Shown: positions 19,044 to 32,760, counted from the stretch's first letter. The stretch: 64,000 bases of DNA from Cladocopium goreaui (GCA_947184155.2 CAMXCT020001382.1:1-64000); one strand, 5' to 3'. The notes: generated by a model not told the origin, from the letters alone. Translations and numbers: made by a program.

Positions 19044-21085
19044 GAGACCCAACCGCATGGGTCACCAAGTACAGGACAAGCACAATTAGGTTCCAGGGCC
19101 AGGAATGTTTGTTTGGATCTCAAGTGATACATCGGATATCATCGGTAAGTATACTCTGGAATAAGATTGCCATCGATGCTGCCTGATAATTCCCACGCTG
19201 ACCCGAGGGCTCTTGGTCTGGTGCGCTCTGGCATAGCCTTGAGGGTCGAAGAGCCTGGCAAATTCCATCACCTGAGCTGCGCAACGAAATCAATCACTGG
19301 AGCATGACCTTCGTTCACCAAGAAAACACTGCATGATTATAATTGAACAATATTGAACAGATAGATCTCAACAGCTTGAAACATCTTCAGATGCGCCGGG
19401 GAATGACATGAGTATTCAAGAAAGCACCACAAGAAAACAGAAAAAAAGATTGCTATCTGCAAATGTGGGACGCGGGGCAATGGGATGCCCAGCATCTGCT
19501 GGGCCTCGAGCGCCTGGGTCAAGTTGTAGGCTCATTGTTGAGGGCCGAGCCAGGAAAAATTCATGAAAATGGTTAGCTGATCTGTTAGCTGTTCCGATGT
19601 GCTCAGCTGCCGTTCATCGCCTCTCCTACTGCTCCCCATTTGACGATGCTGCAAGAAACGGCAGAAATCCTTTAGACGAGAACTCTCTAGCGCTGTATCA
19701 AATCCTCTGATGCGGTGAAATGGCAGTGTCTTTATCAATCCCTCTCTTCCAGCACGCTCTGAAAAAAATCCGTCTGGATTCGAAACAACAATCCGTCCTA
19801 CCTGTTTGTTCTGTCGCCCAGGCGCATTGAAAAAGTGCGGTGCTTGGCCAGGTTTCCATTCCCCAACTGCTTGCCATCGATTGTAAATCGCCACCCAGTT
19901 CGCAAGTGAACGCAATGCAAGCGTCTTACAAGCCGCTGGACACGGGGCTGTCAAAACCCTGTCCCAAAACCTTGGCCCACCAGTGCCAAGAAACAGGGTG
20001 AAACTGTTGAAACTGGTGAAAAATGATAAAAATGCAAAACAGCTCTTTGAAATGACTGGAGAGGGAGCAACATCCTCAGTCTTGGAAGATATTAAACACT
20101 CTTACAGAATACTTCAACTGCTATGTCGGTGTTCTTTCAAAATCATGTATGACCCTGTAGACAATCCACACAACCATGGGAAAAAAAGATCTGGCCAAGT
20201 GCAATTTGTCCTCTGAACAATTTGGGGGGATTCCTTGGGGGCATGTCTCTGATGCCTCTGCATCTTACCCAAATTGAGAAGGTCCCTTTGTGGCTGAAGA
20301 GAGGGATGCCTCTTTAACCCACTCCCAAATCCTTGCACAATTCGCGAAGTTCTCGGTCAGAAACTCAGGCAGCCAGTCCAAAAATGGTTCCTACCCAGCG
20401 AGCATGAAGGAAATTCAATATACATCTTCTACATTCTTATACGATGTGTGCATGTGCTGTGAGATTCAGCCCATTCTAGAAGCACCAGAAATGATTGGTC
20501 AAGTTTCCACCCACCATTTGTGTTCCAACCTGTTGCAATTAAGACTTCAAAAAAATACCTGCAGCTTTTGGGCCTTATCACTTTCAAAACCTGCATCGGC
20601 TGCAGCTTCTCACATTCTGGTCCTCCTCTTGGATCGCTTCCCAAATGTTTGTCATGGACATGCCCACGAAGGACAATCGCCGCACCGAGATCTGAGGCTC
20701 TGCATCAGTCCTTCAGCCCCACGACATGTAGCGTTCGCCCATATTCATCCATATTTGCCATATCCTCTGTATGTGCCGAATATTCATCCGCTCCAGGATT
20801 GACATGCCAAAGGAGTTCCGGTGTTTGATGTAACAACACCTCTCAGAACGAAGATAACAAAGGTATTCCTTGAAGACTTCCTGTTGAAAGCACGGCATGT
20901 TGCGTGTGGTGCAATTCATGTCCATTCTGATTCATCACTTGCATTAGAAAGCTGTGCACGAAACTCGGCCAGTGGGGAACCTATGCATTCCGGTCAGGTG
21001 TGCAGGTCCAAACCCACCAAACACTCCTGCTGGTCATGCTCATGCTGCTTGAGGGCCGCTGCCGCTCCTAGCAGGGCATTAAGAG
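19044..21085. other. Gene-poor DNA between the PLE and the 464-bp array
   Basis: Open frames of 70-170 codons exist on both strands (for example minus 19532-19954 and plus 20290-20802), but none has a recognisable motif or a convincing partner exon. No RNA gene or clear mobile element is seen. Confidence 0.4.
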
Positions 21086-22821
21086 TTTCCGAAAAGAAAT
21101 GCTGATTCTGTCAGATCTGTCAGACATCTTGATGCATCTTGTCTCATCCCGTGCCGGGACGGCAAAACACAATGTCCTGCCCATCGTGCTCTGGCATTGC
21201 AAGCCTGGGTGCTCCTGTGCACAACAAGTAAAGGAGCAAAGAAACCTTGAATTAAGTGGTAGTTCCCAGAAAACGCAAAAGAATGGCCAATGGACCAACA
21301 ACATTCGGATTATGGCCTACCATGACCTGGACAGAAAACAAAGGGACAGTCAGCGCTACCAAGACCTTTGCAAGTGCTAGCGGCAACCAAACCCATCCAC
21401 GGTGCAACTGAAACACACTTTGGTCGCTGCCGAATTCGCTCCTTTCGATGCCTTTTTGCTGGAAAGGCTCTCGGAACGCATCTGGGTGACTGGCACGGAG
21501 TCCTTGCCAAATTCGCCCGAGACGGAGTCGAAAAAATCCGACTCAGCGTTTCCGAAAAGAAATGCTGATTCTGTCAGATCTGTCAGACATCTTAATGCAT
21601 CTTGTCTCATCCCGTGCCGGGACGGCAAAACACAATGTCCTGCCAATCGTGCTCTGGCAATGCAAGCCTGGGTGCTCCTGTGCATAACAAGTAAAGGAGC
21701 AAAAGAAACCTTGAATTAAGTGGTAGTTCCCAGAAAACGCAAAAGAATGGCCAATGGACCAACAACATTCGGATTATGGCCTACCATGACCTGGACAGAA
21801 AACAAGAGGACAGTCAGCGCTATCAAGACATTTGCAAGTGCTAGCGGCAAACAAACCCATCCACGGTGCAACTGAAACACACTTTGGTCGCTGCCGAATT
21901 CGCTCCTTTCGATGCCTTTTTGCTGGAAAGGCTCTCGGAACGCGTCTGGGTGACTGGCACGAAGTCCTTGCCAAATTCGCCCGAGACGGAGTCGCAAAAA
22001 TCCGACACAGCGTTTCCGAAAAGAAATGCTGATTCTGTCAGATCTGTCAGACATCTTGATGCATCTTGTCTTATCCCGTGCCGGGACGGCAAAACACAAT
22101 GTCCTGCCCATCGTGCTCTGGCATTGCAAGCCTGGGTGCTCCTGTGCACAACAAGTAAAGGAGCAAAAGAAACCTTGAATTAAGTGGTAGTTCCCAGAAA
22201 ACGCAAAAGAATGGCCAATGGACCAACAACATTCGGATTATGGCCTACCATGACCTGGACAGAAAACAAAGGGACAGTCAGCGCTACCAAGACCTTTGCA
22301 AGTGCTAGCGGCAACCAAACCCATCCACGGTGCAACTGAAACACACTTTGGTCGCTGCCGAATTCGCTCCTTTCGATGCCTTTTTGCTGGAAAGGCTCTC
22401 GGAACGCGTCTGGGTGACTGGCACGAAGTCCTTGCCAAATTCGCCCGAGACGGAGTCGCAAAAATCCGACACAGCGTTTCCGAAAAGAAATGCTGATTCT
22501 GTCAGATCTGTCAGACATCTTGATGCATCTTGTCTCATCCCGTGCCGGGACGGCAAAACACAATGTCCTGCCCATCGTGCTCTGGCAATGCAAGCCTGGG
22601 TGCTCCTGTGCACAACAAGTAAAGGAGCAAAAGAAACCTTGAATTAAGTGGTAGTTCCCAGAAAACGCAAAAGAATGGCCAATGGACCAACAACATTCGG
22701 ATTATGGCCTACCATGACCTGGACAGAAAACAAGAGGACAGTCAGCGCTATCAAGACATTTGCAAGTGCTAGCGGCAACCAAACCCATCCACGGTGCAAC
22801 TGAAACACACTTTGGTCGCTG
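21086..22821. repeat. Tandem array of a 464-bp unit, about 3.7 copies
   Basis: The unit recurs with a period of 463-464 bp. For example GAAAAGAAATGCTGATTCTG appears near 21091, 21555, 22018 and 22482. Copies differ by only a few bases. The array ends sharply at TTTGGTCGCTGC (22821) before unrelated sequence. Both strands carry a frame of 100-137 codons in every unit, with few stops in four of six frames, so coding cannot be assigned. It may be a satellite or a short tandem gene of unknown type. Confidence 0.9.
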
Positions 22822-24500
22822 CGACATGATTGACATGTGTTGGGAGGGAATAGAAGAGGATCGTGGATCGACAAAATGCACTTCCAGTTTGGATTTGCTC
22901 AGCCAAACAATGAAACATTCCAAAGATTGGAATCATCAGAATCATTGCATGTCCATCAGAAGTTTTTGTCCATTCTTCGTTGGCATGAACATACAATATG
23001 GATCAATATGGTTCAATATGGTTCAAACCTCTCAAGTGCAGTAAAAGGCTCCTGCAGAAGTCACAGCTGCATCTATGGGCTCCACTTTCCCTGACGCAGC
23101 TCCAGACACGTCACGTGGCACAGAAAAACTCCAACACTTGAAGGTTTCTTGGGAGGATGTTCCCAAATCTAGGGACCCATTTGTCTGTCCTTCAGCTAAA
23201 CGGTCGGTCTTTTCGCATGGATCGTGAACCAGGCCACATCATTTTGAAAATTGCGAGGATTGCAGACCTTTTTAGGAGAAGAGTCGTTATACATCGTTAT
23301 ACACAGGAACATGCTTTACAAATCCCACCGCTCGGACCTTCAAGCGGGAGGCCACGATCTAGAAGGGTCGTAGCAATCAAACCGAACTGACTTAGTAGTT
23401 AGTGTTAAACGTGGGGCGGGCAGGACCCAAGTGTCCGATCTCCGAGTTTTGATGTTTGGTTTGCTTGGAAACATGTTATGCATTGATGGGCATTGATGCT
23501 GCTGATTGGTGTTATTCGAAAATGCAAAAACACAGCAAATTGCGGTGTTTTTGTACATCGTCGTATTTGGATATGTTGAAATTAAAAGCAACACAAATAA
23601 CCACAGTTTTGTGAAGAAAAAAACACGTAAATCACTGTGGTCTGTTGCCTTCCAGCATTTTCAAGCGCAGTTTTTTTCCTTGCTTTGTTCATGTCTCAAT
23701 TGCGGTGCTTGTGGAATTGATGACTGAATTTGAAACACAACATGTCCTGTTTCATTCATAGACCTTTCATAAACCTCTTCAAATCCGACACTTCGTTTTA
23801 TGGCACACCGGAAAGACTACAAGCAGCCTTGAATTGTTTGTTGCGGTTGCATTAGGTTTCTCTACTGTTTTGACTCAAGGTTTTTTGCAAGCTATGATCA
23901 AGATGCTTTACTTCGCACCCTCCAGATCCCGCAAGAGTATTTGCACTGCCCCTCGACAAATCGTGCCACATATGCAACGATGTATTGTTATCGTGGATCA
24001 ACAGAACGGCCGCTGTACTGTAATATCAAAGGCTTGTTCGTGATGTCCATACCTTCCAACACAGGCAAGTCAAGACTACGTTCTTTGAAGGGGTTCCAGG
24101 TCAGCAAGCTCCTTTGCTGTTCTTTTTGTTTTGGAAGTATTTGCTCTGCTGTGATTTGCACATCTTTGCCAAGAGTTTGGTTTGAAGACTCTGCCTGCGC
24201 GATGGCAATTCTGTTCTTGCCTACCATCTTTGTGCACATATCCTATTTCCATCGATTCCCCATTAAAACAGGTGCTCGCATACATTCTGAGCAAATCCAA
24301 AGCGGAAGCGTTCAAGTGGAGTTGTCAAAAAGGTGCTTGTTTTCGCCGCACCTCTTTTTGACTTGACCTCTGAGGTGACTTGTCCCAGCTGTCCTACCTT
24401 TCAATCTGGTTGTCTTGGCTGCACTCAAAGGTCTCAAGGAAAGAAAACAAATGCCTGGAAGTACCACACCACCAAACCAAAATCCCAAAGAGCAACCATA
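22822..24500. other. Gene-poor DNA
   Basis: No convincing gene. Short frames on both strands lack motifs, and a T-rich stretch lies near 23590-23700. Confidence 0.4.
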
Positions 24501-24639
24501 TGGCATTTGGGTTCAGCTTGCCACCGTTCTATCACTACACTCCTTGCTGGCGCTGCCTCTTGATCCTCTTGGAGACGGAAGTGGCAGCGTTGCTGATCCG
24601 CGTGATTTACCGTGAGATGCTGTTCTGGCACTCCACCTT

Positions 24640-27600
24640 AGGCTGACAGCACACACGCAGTGTGGCCAACACAGCCACCACTCGAGAGAAGATCCTTGCA
24701 ACCTGGATAGCTGGATAGCCATTTTACTGCGTGACAGGGCTACAGCACTTTACTGTGTGACAGGGCTACAGCACAGCTCACCACATGTAGCAAATCTTGA
24801 CTTTCGAGCGAACGTCCCCAATTCAAGATTGCGAAATCCTGGGGTTGTATGGGGACATTGTGGGGATAAGACAGAAATTGCAGCCATGGAAAAGTATCAT
24901 TGGAGAATCAAAAACCAAATATATATATATATGTTGCGCAAAGAAAAAAAACATGTGTAGCAATTTGATCCAAGACTGATCTACAAATCTATTACAGATT
25001 TTGCAGAAATGTAGCTGCTGACATCTATCTGTAAGATTCATTTTTGCTGATAAGCTACAGTTGTCCCTCAGGAACAGTCTGCACCCGCCGCTGTGCTGGG
25101 AAAGCAGTCTTCGGGCTCCCAGGGGGAGAAACATCTGGGTCTTCTGAACAAAGCACCGCACCTCAGGGGCTTGGCGTGACCGCTTTCTTCCTGTCTTGCT
25201 CGGCAATGTGGCAAGACTGCACATCTTGAGACTCTACGGAGAGACTCTAGAAGAAACAACGACGGAATCGCTTTTTCTGTTTTCTCTGTGTTTCTTGCTG
25301 GTTTCTTTGCTGAAGAACTCATGGCTGGCAAGCGAAGAGTATTTGGCGCCCTCTGGGGTCATTGCTCCGAACAGGCATGTTTGTGCAAAGCACTGGCAAG
25401 AACCACCATGTTTATTCTGACCAAAGACTTGAGCACAATACAACTCTAGATTGTACTAGATATCGATTGTTCACGATTTATACACATGGGATCACATGGG
25501 TTTGGCTTATGTGGTTGGGACTTGGAGTAACATTCTGGCCTTCAAAAGTCTGAATCATAACGCGGAAAGGAGATTCCTCTGGTTTCAGCAGGTTCCTGAA
25601 GACGAGACCGAGACTGGAGAAAATAAGAGAGACGAGTTGTAAGGAGGTGGACACGGCAGCAGGAAGCAAGTCGTGAGAAGGTGGACACAGCATCGGATAA
25701 GCAAAAGGTGCTCAAACCCTGTAAAAAATTGAACTGCCAAGAAAACATACATTTGCTGCGAGTGCACAGCTGAACCTTTCAGCGTGGACACCAAGCTCAA
25801 AAGAGTTACAATTATCAAATGCATTCCCGAAAAACAAACATTGCAGGCCTACAAGGACCTATATAATCCCAAATCTAAGGCCTACATATCCACCGCACAT
25901 CGGAATTCACCACTTCATCAATTCACAAAATGGGAACTGTTGCGACACCCTGTCACCCCCGACATCCCAAGACACTCTGCAGGTCTGATGAGTCCTCAGT
26001 CCGAATGATGCATTGCAAGGCATTGCCCTGTGGAATCAACATGATGATTATCTTGACTTGTCAATGACATTTTTCATCAAGGAAAATTGACAAGCGTGGA
26101 GCAAAAAAAAAATTAGCAAGTAAGTGCTGCAGACTAAAGCAAATGAAGAGAGTCGAGGTCGCCAGCACTCACACCATCCACAGTTTTTGCTCGCAGAACT
26201 GAAATTTTTGACCTAGTCATCGGTTTCGGTTCAGCATCACCTCCCACTTCAACGGATTCTCTGGCAGTGCTGATTTTTGATCCTTTTGGTGACGATGTCT
26301 GCACTGAACCGCGAGGTGAAGGTGCACCACGGGATTCTCCATTGGGGGTAGGTGTTCTGGCACTCACCCTTAGGCCGACATCAAGTTACAGAAAAATTGT
26401 GACAGCAACTCACCACATGATTGAACCACTTGTAGCACATGTTGTAGTGATCGATCTTAGACACGAGCGGCTCTTACGGTAGAGGCATGGCAATTTTTGG
26501 AATTTTGAGGGAGAACCTTCGCAATGCAAGATAATGAATTCCTAGAGTTGTTTGGGTTATGAGGATAGGACAGAAAGGGCAGCCATGGAAAAGCATCATT
26601 GAAGAATCAAAGATTGGAAAAAATATGATGTTGCACGAATAACAAATCCTAAGCTTGATTTTTGCTGCCAAACTACAGCTGTCCCTCAGGAACAGTCTGC
26701 GCCCGCCGCTGTGCTGGGCGACCACTCTTCGGGCTTCCACTAGGGGTAGAAATACGTGGGCCCGCTGAAGGAAACACCGCACCTCAGGGCTTCTTGCTCG
26801 GCAATGTGGCAAGACTGCACATCTTGAGACTCTACGGAGAGACTCTAGAAGAAACAACGACGGAATCGCTTTTTCTGTTTTCTCTGTGTTTCTTGCTGGT
26901 TTCTTTGCTGAAGAACTCATGGCTGGCAAGCGGAGAGTATTTGGCGCCCTCTGGGGTCATTGCTCCGAACAGGCATGTTTGTGCAAAGCACTGGCAAAAA
27001 CCACCATGTAGCACAATACAACTCTAGATTGTACTAGATATCGATTGTTCACGATTTATACACATGGGATCACATGGGTTTGGCTTATGTGGTTGGGACT
27101 CGGAGTAACATTCTGCCCTTCAAAAGTCTGAATCATAACGCGGAAAGGAGATTCCTCTGGTTTCAGCAGGTTCCTGAAGACGAGACCGAGACTGGAGAAA
27201 ATAAGAGAGACGAGTTGTAAGGAGGTGGACACGGCAGCAGGAAGCAAGTCGTGAGAAGGTGGACACAGCATCGGATAAGCAAAAGGTGCTCAAACCCTGT
27301 AAAAAATTGAACTGCCAAGAAAACATACATTTGCTGCGAGTGCACAGCTGAACCTTTCAGCGTGGACACCAAGCTCAAAAGAGTTACAATTATCAAATGC
27401 ATTCTCGAAAAACAAACATTGCAGGCCTACAAGGACCTATATAATCCCAAATCTAAGGCCTACATATCCACCGCACATCGGAATTCACCACTTCATCAAT
27501 TCACAAAATGGGAACTGTTGCGACACCCTGTCACCCCCGACATCCCAAGACACTCTGCAGGTCTGATGAGTCCTCAGTCCGAATGATGCATTGCAAGGCA

Positions 27601-28360
27601 TTGCCCTGTGGAATCAACATGATGATTATCTTGACTTGTCAATGACATTTTTCATCAAGGAAAATTGACAAGCGTGGAGCAAAAAAAAATTAGCAAGTAA
27701 GTGCTGCAGACTAAAGCAAATGAAGAGAGTCGAGGTCGCCAGCACTCACACCATCCACAGTTTTTGCTCGCAGAACTGAAATTTTTGACCTAGTCATCGG
27801 TTTCGGTTCAGCATCACCTCCCACTTCAACGGATTCTCTGGCAGTGCTGATTTTTGATCCTTTTGGTGACGATGTCTGCACTGAACCGCGAGGTGAAGGT
27901 GCACCACGGGATTCTCCATTGGGGGTAGGTGTTCTGGCACTCACCCTTAGGCCGACATCAAGTTACAGAAAAATTGTGACAGCAACTCACCACATGATTG
28001 AACCACTTGTAGCACATGTTGTAGTGATCGATCTTAGACACGAGCGGCTCTTACGGTAGAGGCATGGCAATTTTTGGAATTTTGAGGGAGAACCTTCGCA
28101 ATGCAAGATAATGAATTCCTAGAGTTGTTTGGGTGATGAGGATAGGACAGAAAGGGCAGCCATGGAAAAGCATCATTGAAGAATCAAAGATTGGAAAAAA
28201 TATGATGTTGCACGAATAACAAATCCTGAGCTTCATTTTTGCTGCCAAGCTACAGCTGTCCCTCAAGAACAGTTTGCGCCCGCCGCTGTGCTGGGCGACC
28301 ACTCTTCGGGCTTCCACTAGGGGTGGGAATACGTGGGCCCGCTGAAGGAAACACCGCACC
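24640..28360. repeat. Tandem duplication of a 1.58-kb unit, with a diverged partial third copy
   Basis: Segments 25480-26680 and 27058-28250 are almost identical at a distance of 1577-1578 bp. A diverged partial copy precedes them (about 24640-25150). The junction sequence with CAGCTGTCCCTCA and CCCGCCGCTGTGCTGGG recurs near 25060, 26680 and 28250. The array ends near 28360. Each unit has a minus-strand segment reading SVQTSSPKGSKIS then EPKPMTRSKISVLRAKTVDG (26134-26367 and 27711-27944), which may be an exon because GTGAG follows it on the minus strand. It has no ATG and no recognised family. Confidence 0.85.
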
Positions 28361-28379
28361 TGCGCTGATGCAGCAACCT

Positions 28380-28425
28380 ATAAATATAAGTTTAAATATA
28401 CATATAAATATAAATGCGAAGATAT
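28380..28425. repeat. ATAAATAT-rich simple repeat
   Basis: Short run of TATAAATATAAG-like units directly after the end of the 1.58-kb duplication. Confidence 0.6.
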
Positions 28426-29096
28426 GAAGTGATATTTTGCTGTGTGTTCTTCCGCTTTAATTGCAAAAGCAAGTGGTCTGTTTTCTCAGCATGCGTGGCA
28501 TGTCGTTAGGCTCAAACGGGCCCTCAGTGATTCACAGAGGACACGCCACGTCGGAAAAAACAAAACAGGCCGGCGAGGTATGGCATTGATGTTCCGAAAT
28601 GTCATTGGTGTTCTGCTGCAGCATATAGATTGGCCTGGCAGATGGCGATTGCATTCGAAGTTTGTGGCACAAACTCACACCGGTAGAAAGGAGGAAAAAT
28701 CGCCATGGGCCACCGAGGTTGGAATTGTCTCCTAGGACTTGGATACATTCGCTGCAGCATGTCAAGTTTCTGATGCAGCTCGGCAATCTCTGCTCACATG
28801 ATATCTGGCACCAGTCCGGCTCACAAACAAGGATGTGGTCGTCACATCACCCTCGTAGTAGTGGGCCAGGCTTTCAAGATCTTCAATTATTCCATCACGT
28901 TCGCCCAACTGTTGTTCAAGCATTTGGATTCAGCAATTCAGCAGTCTGACTGTTTGATCACGACCGCCATCTGCTTGAGTTGATACATCTTCCAGCACAG
29001 CTCGCTGCTTCCAGAAAAAACCCAGTAAAGGTCTCGTCATGGACCATGACATTCTTTGAAAGAACTGCACCAGTAAAGGTCTCTGCAAGGACCTTG

Positions 29097-29465
29097 TCAT
29101 TCTGTATAAGCACTGCCCAGCCAGAAACATCGTCGCTGCAAACATGGCAATAAAAAGGTGAAAATGAAAATGATATTGAAAGATGAAAGACCATCATCAG
29201 AAAAATCATCTCCTTGAACTGGCTCAAGTTGATTCGACAGCACCGCAAAAACTAGGCTTCCCTTGTGCACCAGAGGACCGATAGTATTGCGTCTGGCTGA
29301 GGCTTGACCCAATGTCTTCTTCTTTGCAGCTTGAAAACTTTGGTCTGAATGCAGGGAGAAGACATGGGACCGAAGACGGTCGGCCAACAGCTGTCGTGCT
29401 GCGATCTTTGTAGCAACATCTGCCAGTTTGGTTTCTGATGAAATCCATTTCAATTTTGTTTTCAT
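29097..29465 (-). pseudogene. Fragment of a copia-like pol 3' end
   Basis: The minus-strand frame begins LKWISSETKLADVATK and continues ARQLLADRLRSHVF and FQAAKKKT. The ADxxTK motif after a WxxSE stretch is the usual end of the RNase H region of Ty1/copia polyproteins. The rest of the RNase H and the reverse transcriptase are not joined upstream, so this is a remnant. Beyond AAKKKT the frame continues as a hydrophobic tail. The match is from memory of the family pattern. Confidence 0.55.
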
Positions 29466-29539
29466 CTCATCATCTCATCCATTTTCTGCTCAATTGCTGC
29501 AGACCACTGAACCTGACATACCAGTCCCCCTTATTGACA

Positions 29540-29890
29540 GGGCCCAATAGTGTAGATCAACAGGGCATGGGGTGATGGGGGCTGATCAGAACGTGTTGTC
29601 AGCTCAGAAAGGCGAGCCACTAGTTGAGGAAATCTTCGGCCACTAGCTAAAACTTGGAAGCTCTCACTAGGGCCATCCGCCAGAACTAGACCCGCTAATC
29701 TCCTAAGCAATCTATGCTGGCTCGGAGAGGGAGTCCTCTTCAGATGCTCCAAAGGGATGAAGCAGCTTCCAGACCACCAAAAGTTAAGGGCCATAACAAT
29801 GACGCGCAATGCTCGTCGGAAGTGGTACTTTCTTCTCTTGGCAGCTGAAAGACCTGAAGGCATCCTTGAGAAAATCCCTGGGAAAGGCGG
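29540..29890 (-). pseudogene. Degenerate retroelement-like coding fragment
   Basis: One minus-strand frame reads ALNFWWSGSCFIPLEHLKR, then PSQHRLLRRLAGLVLADG and GRRFPQLVARLSEL. This looks like genuine protein sequence of the kind found in dinoflagellate retroelement polyproteins. No defining catalytic motif is present, and the frame is not continuous with neighbouring fragments. Confidence 0.35.
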
Positions 29891-30124
29891 GCGAAACCGA
29901 AGCATCGGAGCTCCGTGGCAAGTGCATTGTTGCAAGTCAAAATTTCAAAAAGGGCGACCTTGTGCGCAAAACAGAGACTGCCAAAAGCGAACACCATCTT
30001 GAGAAAGACAATTCATCCACAGCAGGCCCAAGTTGAATTCCGGGAACTTGACGGCCAGGAGAAAATCCACAACTTTGGCAAGATTTTCCTTCACCAAAGG
30101 ATGGATGGCATTTGCTGCAAAACC

Positions 30125-31800
30125 TCACCTTGGACCTATCTCTATTTTATTTATATTTAAAAGTCCATACATTAAAAGTCCATCCTTAATTATGTCTATC
30201 TTATCTGCAGGGGCATCTTCGTACTCACAGCGGTTACAAGACGGAGCTGTGCTATTCATGCATCGGAGGTTGCCTTTGCTTTGGGCTTTTTTGGGAAACC
30301 GAGGTTTCCTCTTTGGTGATGCTTCTTGATCGGGCTCGCTTGACGGCTGTGCATTTGGATTTTGCCCAGCCTTTGGCGGTTTCTTCGATGTCTCCGCCTT
30401 CTTTGTCGAGAGGACTTCCAAGTCCTTGAGATATGCCAAGCAGTCCACTGTGGAGGGACAAGGGGACCAAAGGCTTTTGTATGTCGGGCTGTTGGGCCAC
30501 ATTCAGGCTTCGGTCTTGGAACACGGCCAGGGGGGGTCCTCCATCAGCGTTCGCCCTTGTCCACAACTGCCTGCTCGACGGACAATTCTGAAGTCCCCAT
30601 TTGCTGCAGCATCTATGGCATGCTCCGGTTCCTGAAGCCCTGTCTCTCTAGATGCGAAAGGACAGAAAGGCCATGCAGATCTTCTTCGGCTTGGGGCTGG
30701 CATGGGGCGGATCTGATAACGGGCCTGGTTTGGGGGCAGGGGAAACTGGTCTTCTTGGGCAGTATAAAAACCTGCCTTGTCATCGGTACGTTCAAGCAAC
30801 CACTGGCGGACCTTTGGCATCAACTTTGTGACATCAGGAAGACTAGCAGGGTGATCAGCTGAAAAGCCCATGATGACCTCTAAGCTGTCGGTGACTGGGC
30901 CATACTCGCGGCAAAATGCCAACACATCATCATGCACGTCAATGACAAGATCTGGAGCATCAACGCCTAAGGACACAGTTCAAAGCAAGTCCTCAGTCTC
31001 TTCCCACCAGCTTAACGACAAAAGTTGAATTAGGAACAAACAAAACCTCTTCGGATCCAGCATGGCCTTCGGCAATGGTTTGGGCAGAATCAGAAGCAAT
31101 GTCCTTGGGAACGGCAAGCAAAAAACTTCCTTCACGGAGCTCAATTGGCAAAGCATCAACATCCACAGCATCACCCAATGCAGATGCAGAGGCTGGCAAA
31201 GTGATAACAAGAAGGGACGGGCCCCCTTTGCTTGCAGGTCGAAGCTTGCTTCGCTCTAACATGATTCGTAGAGAGGAGGTACTGCAATTCGTGCTCCTTT
31301 GCAATACACTTCAAGCTCTTTGAAAGTGTTGAAACCCTGGAAGACAAGACCACCGGCAAACACCTGATCACAAAATCGACTCAAATGGCTCTTGGAGGCA
31401 AAACGGACGAAGCCACCTAATCCACACGCTCGCAGGACAATGAAATGCTGAGCCACGGGCGGAGTCTCCAGGAAAGGCTGATCAGGCTGATCAGAAAATG
31501 TTTCAAGGGATGCTCGTCCCCAAAACCCAGCAGAGTAAGTCACGTGCACATGCTGGAGAGCCTCTTTCTGATTCCACTCGCCGTGAGTGGCCTGCTCTTT
31601 GATCAATGCAGGCACTGGCCAAACTCCCTTCCTTCAAAGGGAGGACCCCCTTCCTCAATGCACTTCCACAGACGGGCAATTGGAGGGATTGCTGGGCAAA
31701 AAGGCTTTGGTTCAATGGGCCAAAATGGCAGCGGCTCTGGCTTGTGGATCTCCCCTACGGTAACCGGAAGGCCCCGGTCGGCTGCTCTGGCTAGTTTCAA
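30125..31800 (-). pseudogene. Decayed retroelement ORF, several frames
   Basis: Protein-like segments follow each other on the minus strand but change frame: KPFCPAIPPIARLWKCIEEG (31603-31800), FIVLRACGLGGFVRFASKSH and FNTFKELEVYCKGARI (31256-31615), VDALPIELREGSFLLAV (30993-31304), then VDAPDLVIDVHDDVLAFCRE with LPDVTKLMPKVRQWLLER (30503-30976), then a lysine-rich tail KPPKAGQNPNAQ (30125-30502). The shifts between segments indicate decay, or introns. I cannot name the family; the layout suggests the N-terminal part of a retroelement polyprotein. Confidence 0.4.
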
Positions 31801-32453
31801 GTTGCTTTTGCCACTCCTCTAATCGCTCCAATTTCAACATCAAATCTCGCAGATCAGATGCGGAAAAGGGACAACTCATTCAAGGTATCGGGACAGCCGA
31901 GGACGTGGGTGCTGGACGTTGCACCGAGCAAGGACCAGTGAAAAACAACTCGAATCTGAAAATCCAGAGCACACAAAGGCCACAGATCAGGATTGCACAA
32001 GAAAATCCAAGACCAAATCCAAGGAAGATCCAGGGCAGACAGCTGGAATGGCAGTGGAACGGGCACGCACTCAGACGGGACACTTCATCTGCAACCGAAA
32101 GCCAGTTCCACACGGTCTCAATTCCTACCCCCATTTACTTGAGCAGCAAGCAAGGCCACAGTTACCATCAAGTTTGGAAGTCATATGTACAGTATGTATA
32201 TCCGACCCAACGTTGTAAGACAGTATGAGAGAATTTTTTTTTCCGGCTACTTTGCTGGAAAATCACATCAGCTGGAAAGCGGCATTTGAGTTGGCATATT
32301 TTTGAGTCGGTGCTTTCAACAGCCATGTTTGTGTAAGATAGCAATAGGAAACATTATCTTCAAGGACTTCAATGACATTTATTCTGACCAAGTGGCTCCT
32401 CAAACCCCACTCTGGATTTTCGCTTTGATCTGATTGGATTGGAGTAAGCAAAA
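31801..32453. other. Gene-poor DNA
   Basis: No gene recognised. Short frames on both strands lack motifs. Confidence 0.4.
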
Positions 32454-32760
32454 GGTGCTCGAACCCTGTAAAAAATTGAACTGCCAAGAAAACATACATT
32501 TGCTGCGAGTGCACAGCTGAACCTTTCAGCGTGGACACCAAGCTCAAAAGAGCTACAATTATCAAATGCATTCCCGAAAAACAAACATTGCAGGCCTACA
32601 AGGAAAATGGGAACTGTTGCGACACCCTGTCACCCCCGACATCCCAAGGCACTCTTCAGGTCTGATAAGTCCTCAGTCCAAATGATGCATTGCGAGGCAT
32701 TGCCCTGTGGAATCAACATGATGATGTTCGAATTATCTTGACTTGTCCATGACATGTTTC
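32454..32760. repeat. Dispersed partial copy of the 1.58-kb unit
   Basis: From AGCAAAAGGTGCTCGAACCC to about 32760 the sequence matches 25704-26070 and its duplicate. About 76 bp are missing after CCTACAAGGA and several single bases differ. It shows that the unit also occurs outside the tandem array. Confidence 0.8.

Noticed and set aside
19532..19954. 140-codon minus-strand ORF as a gene
   Set aside because: No motif, no partner exon and no repeat support. It could be chance.
25985..26010. Hammerhead-like CTGATGAGTCC...CGAA in the 1.58-kb unit
   Set aside because: The core string is suggestive, but the would-be stem II strands (GTCC and GTCC) do not pair, and the copy at 32660 has CTGATAAG. 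No flanking stems I or III were found.
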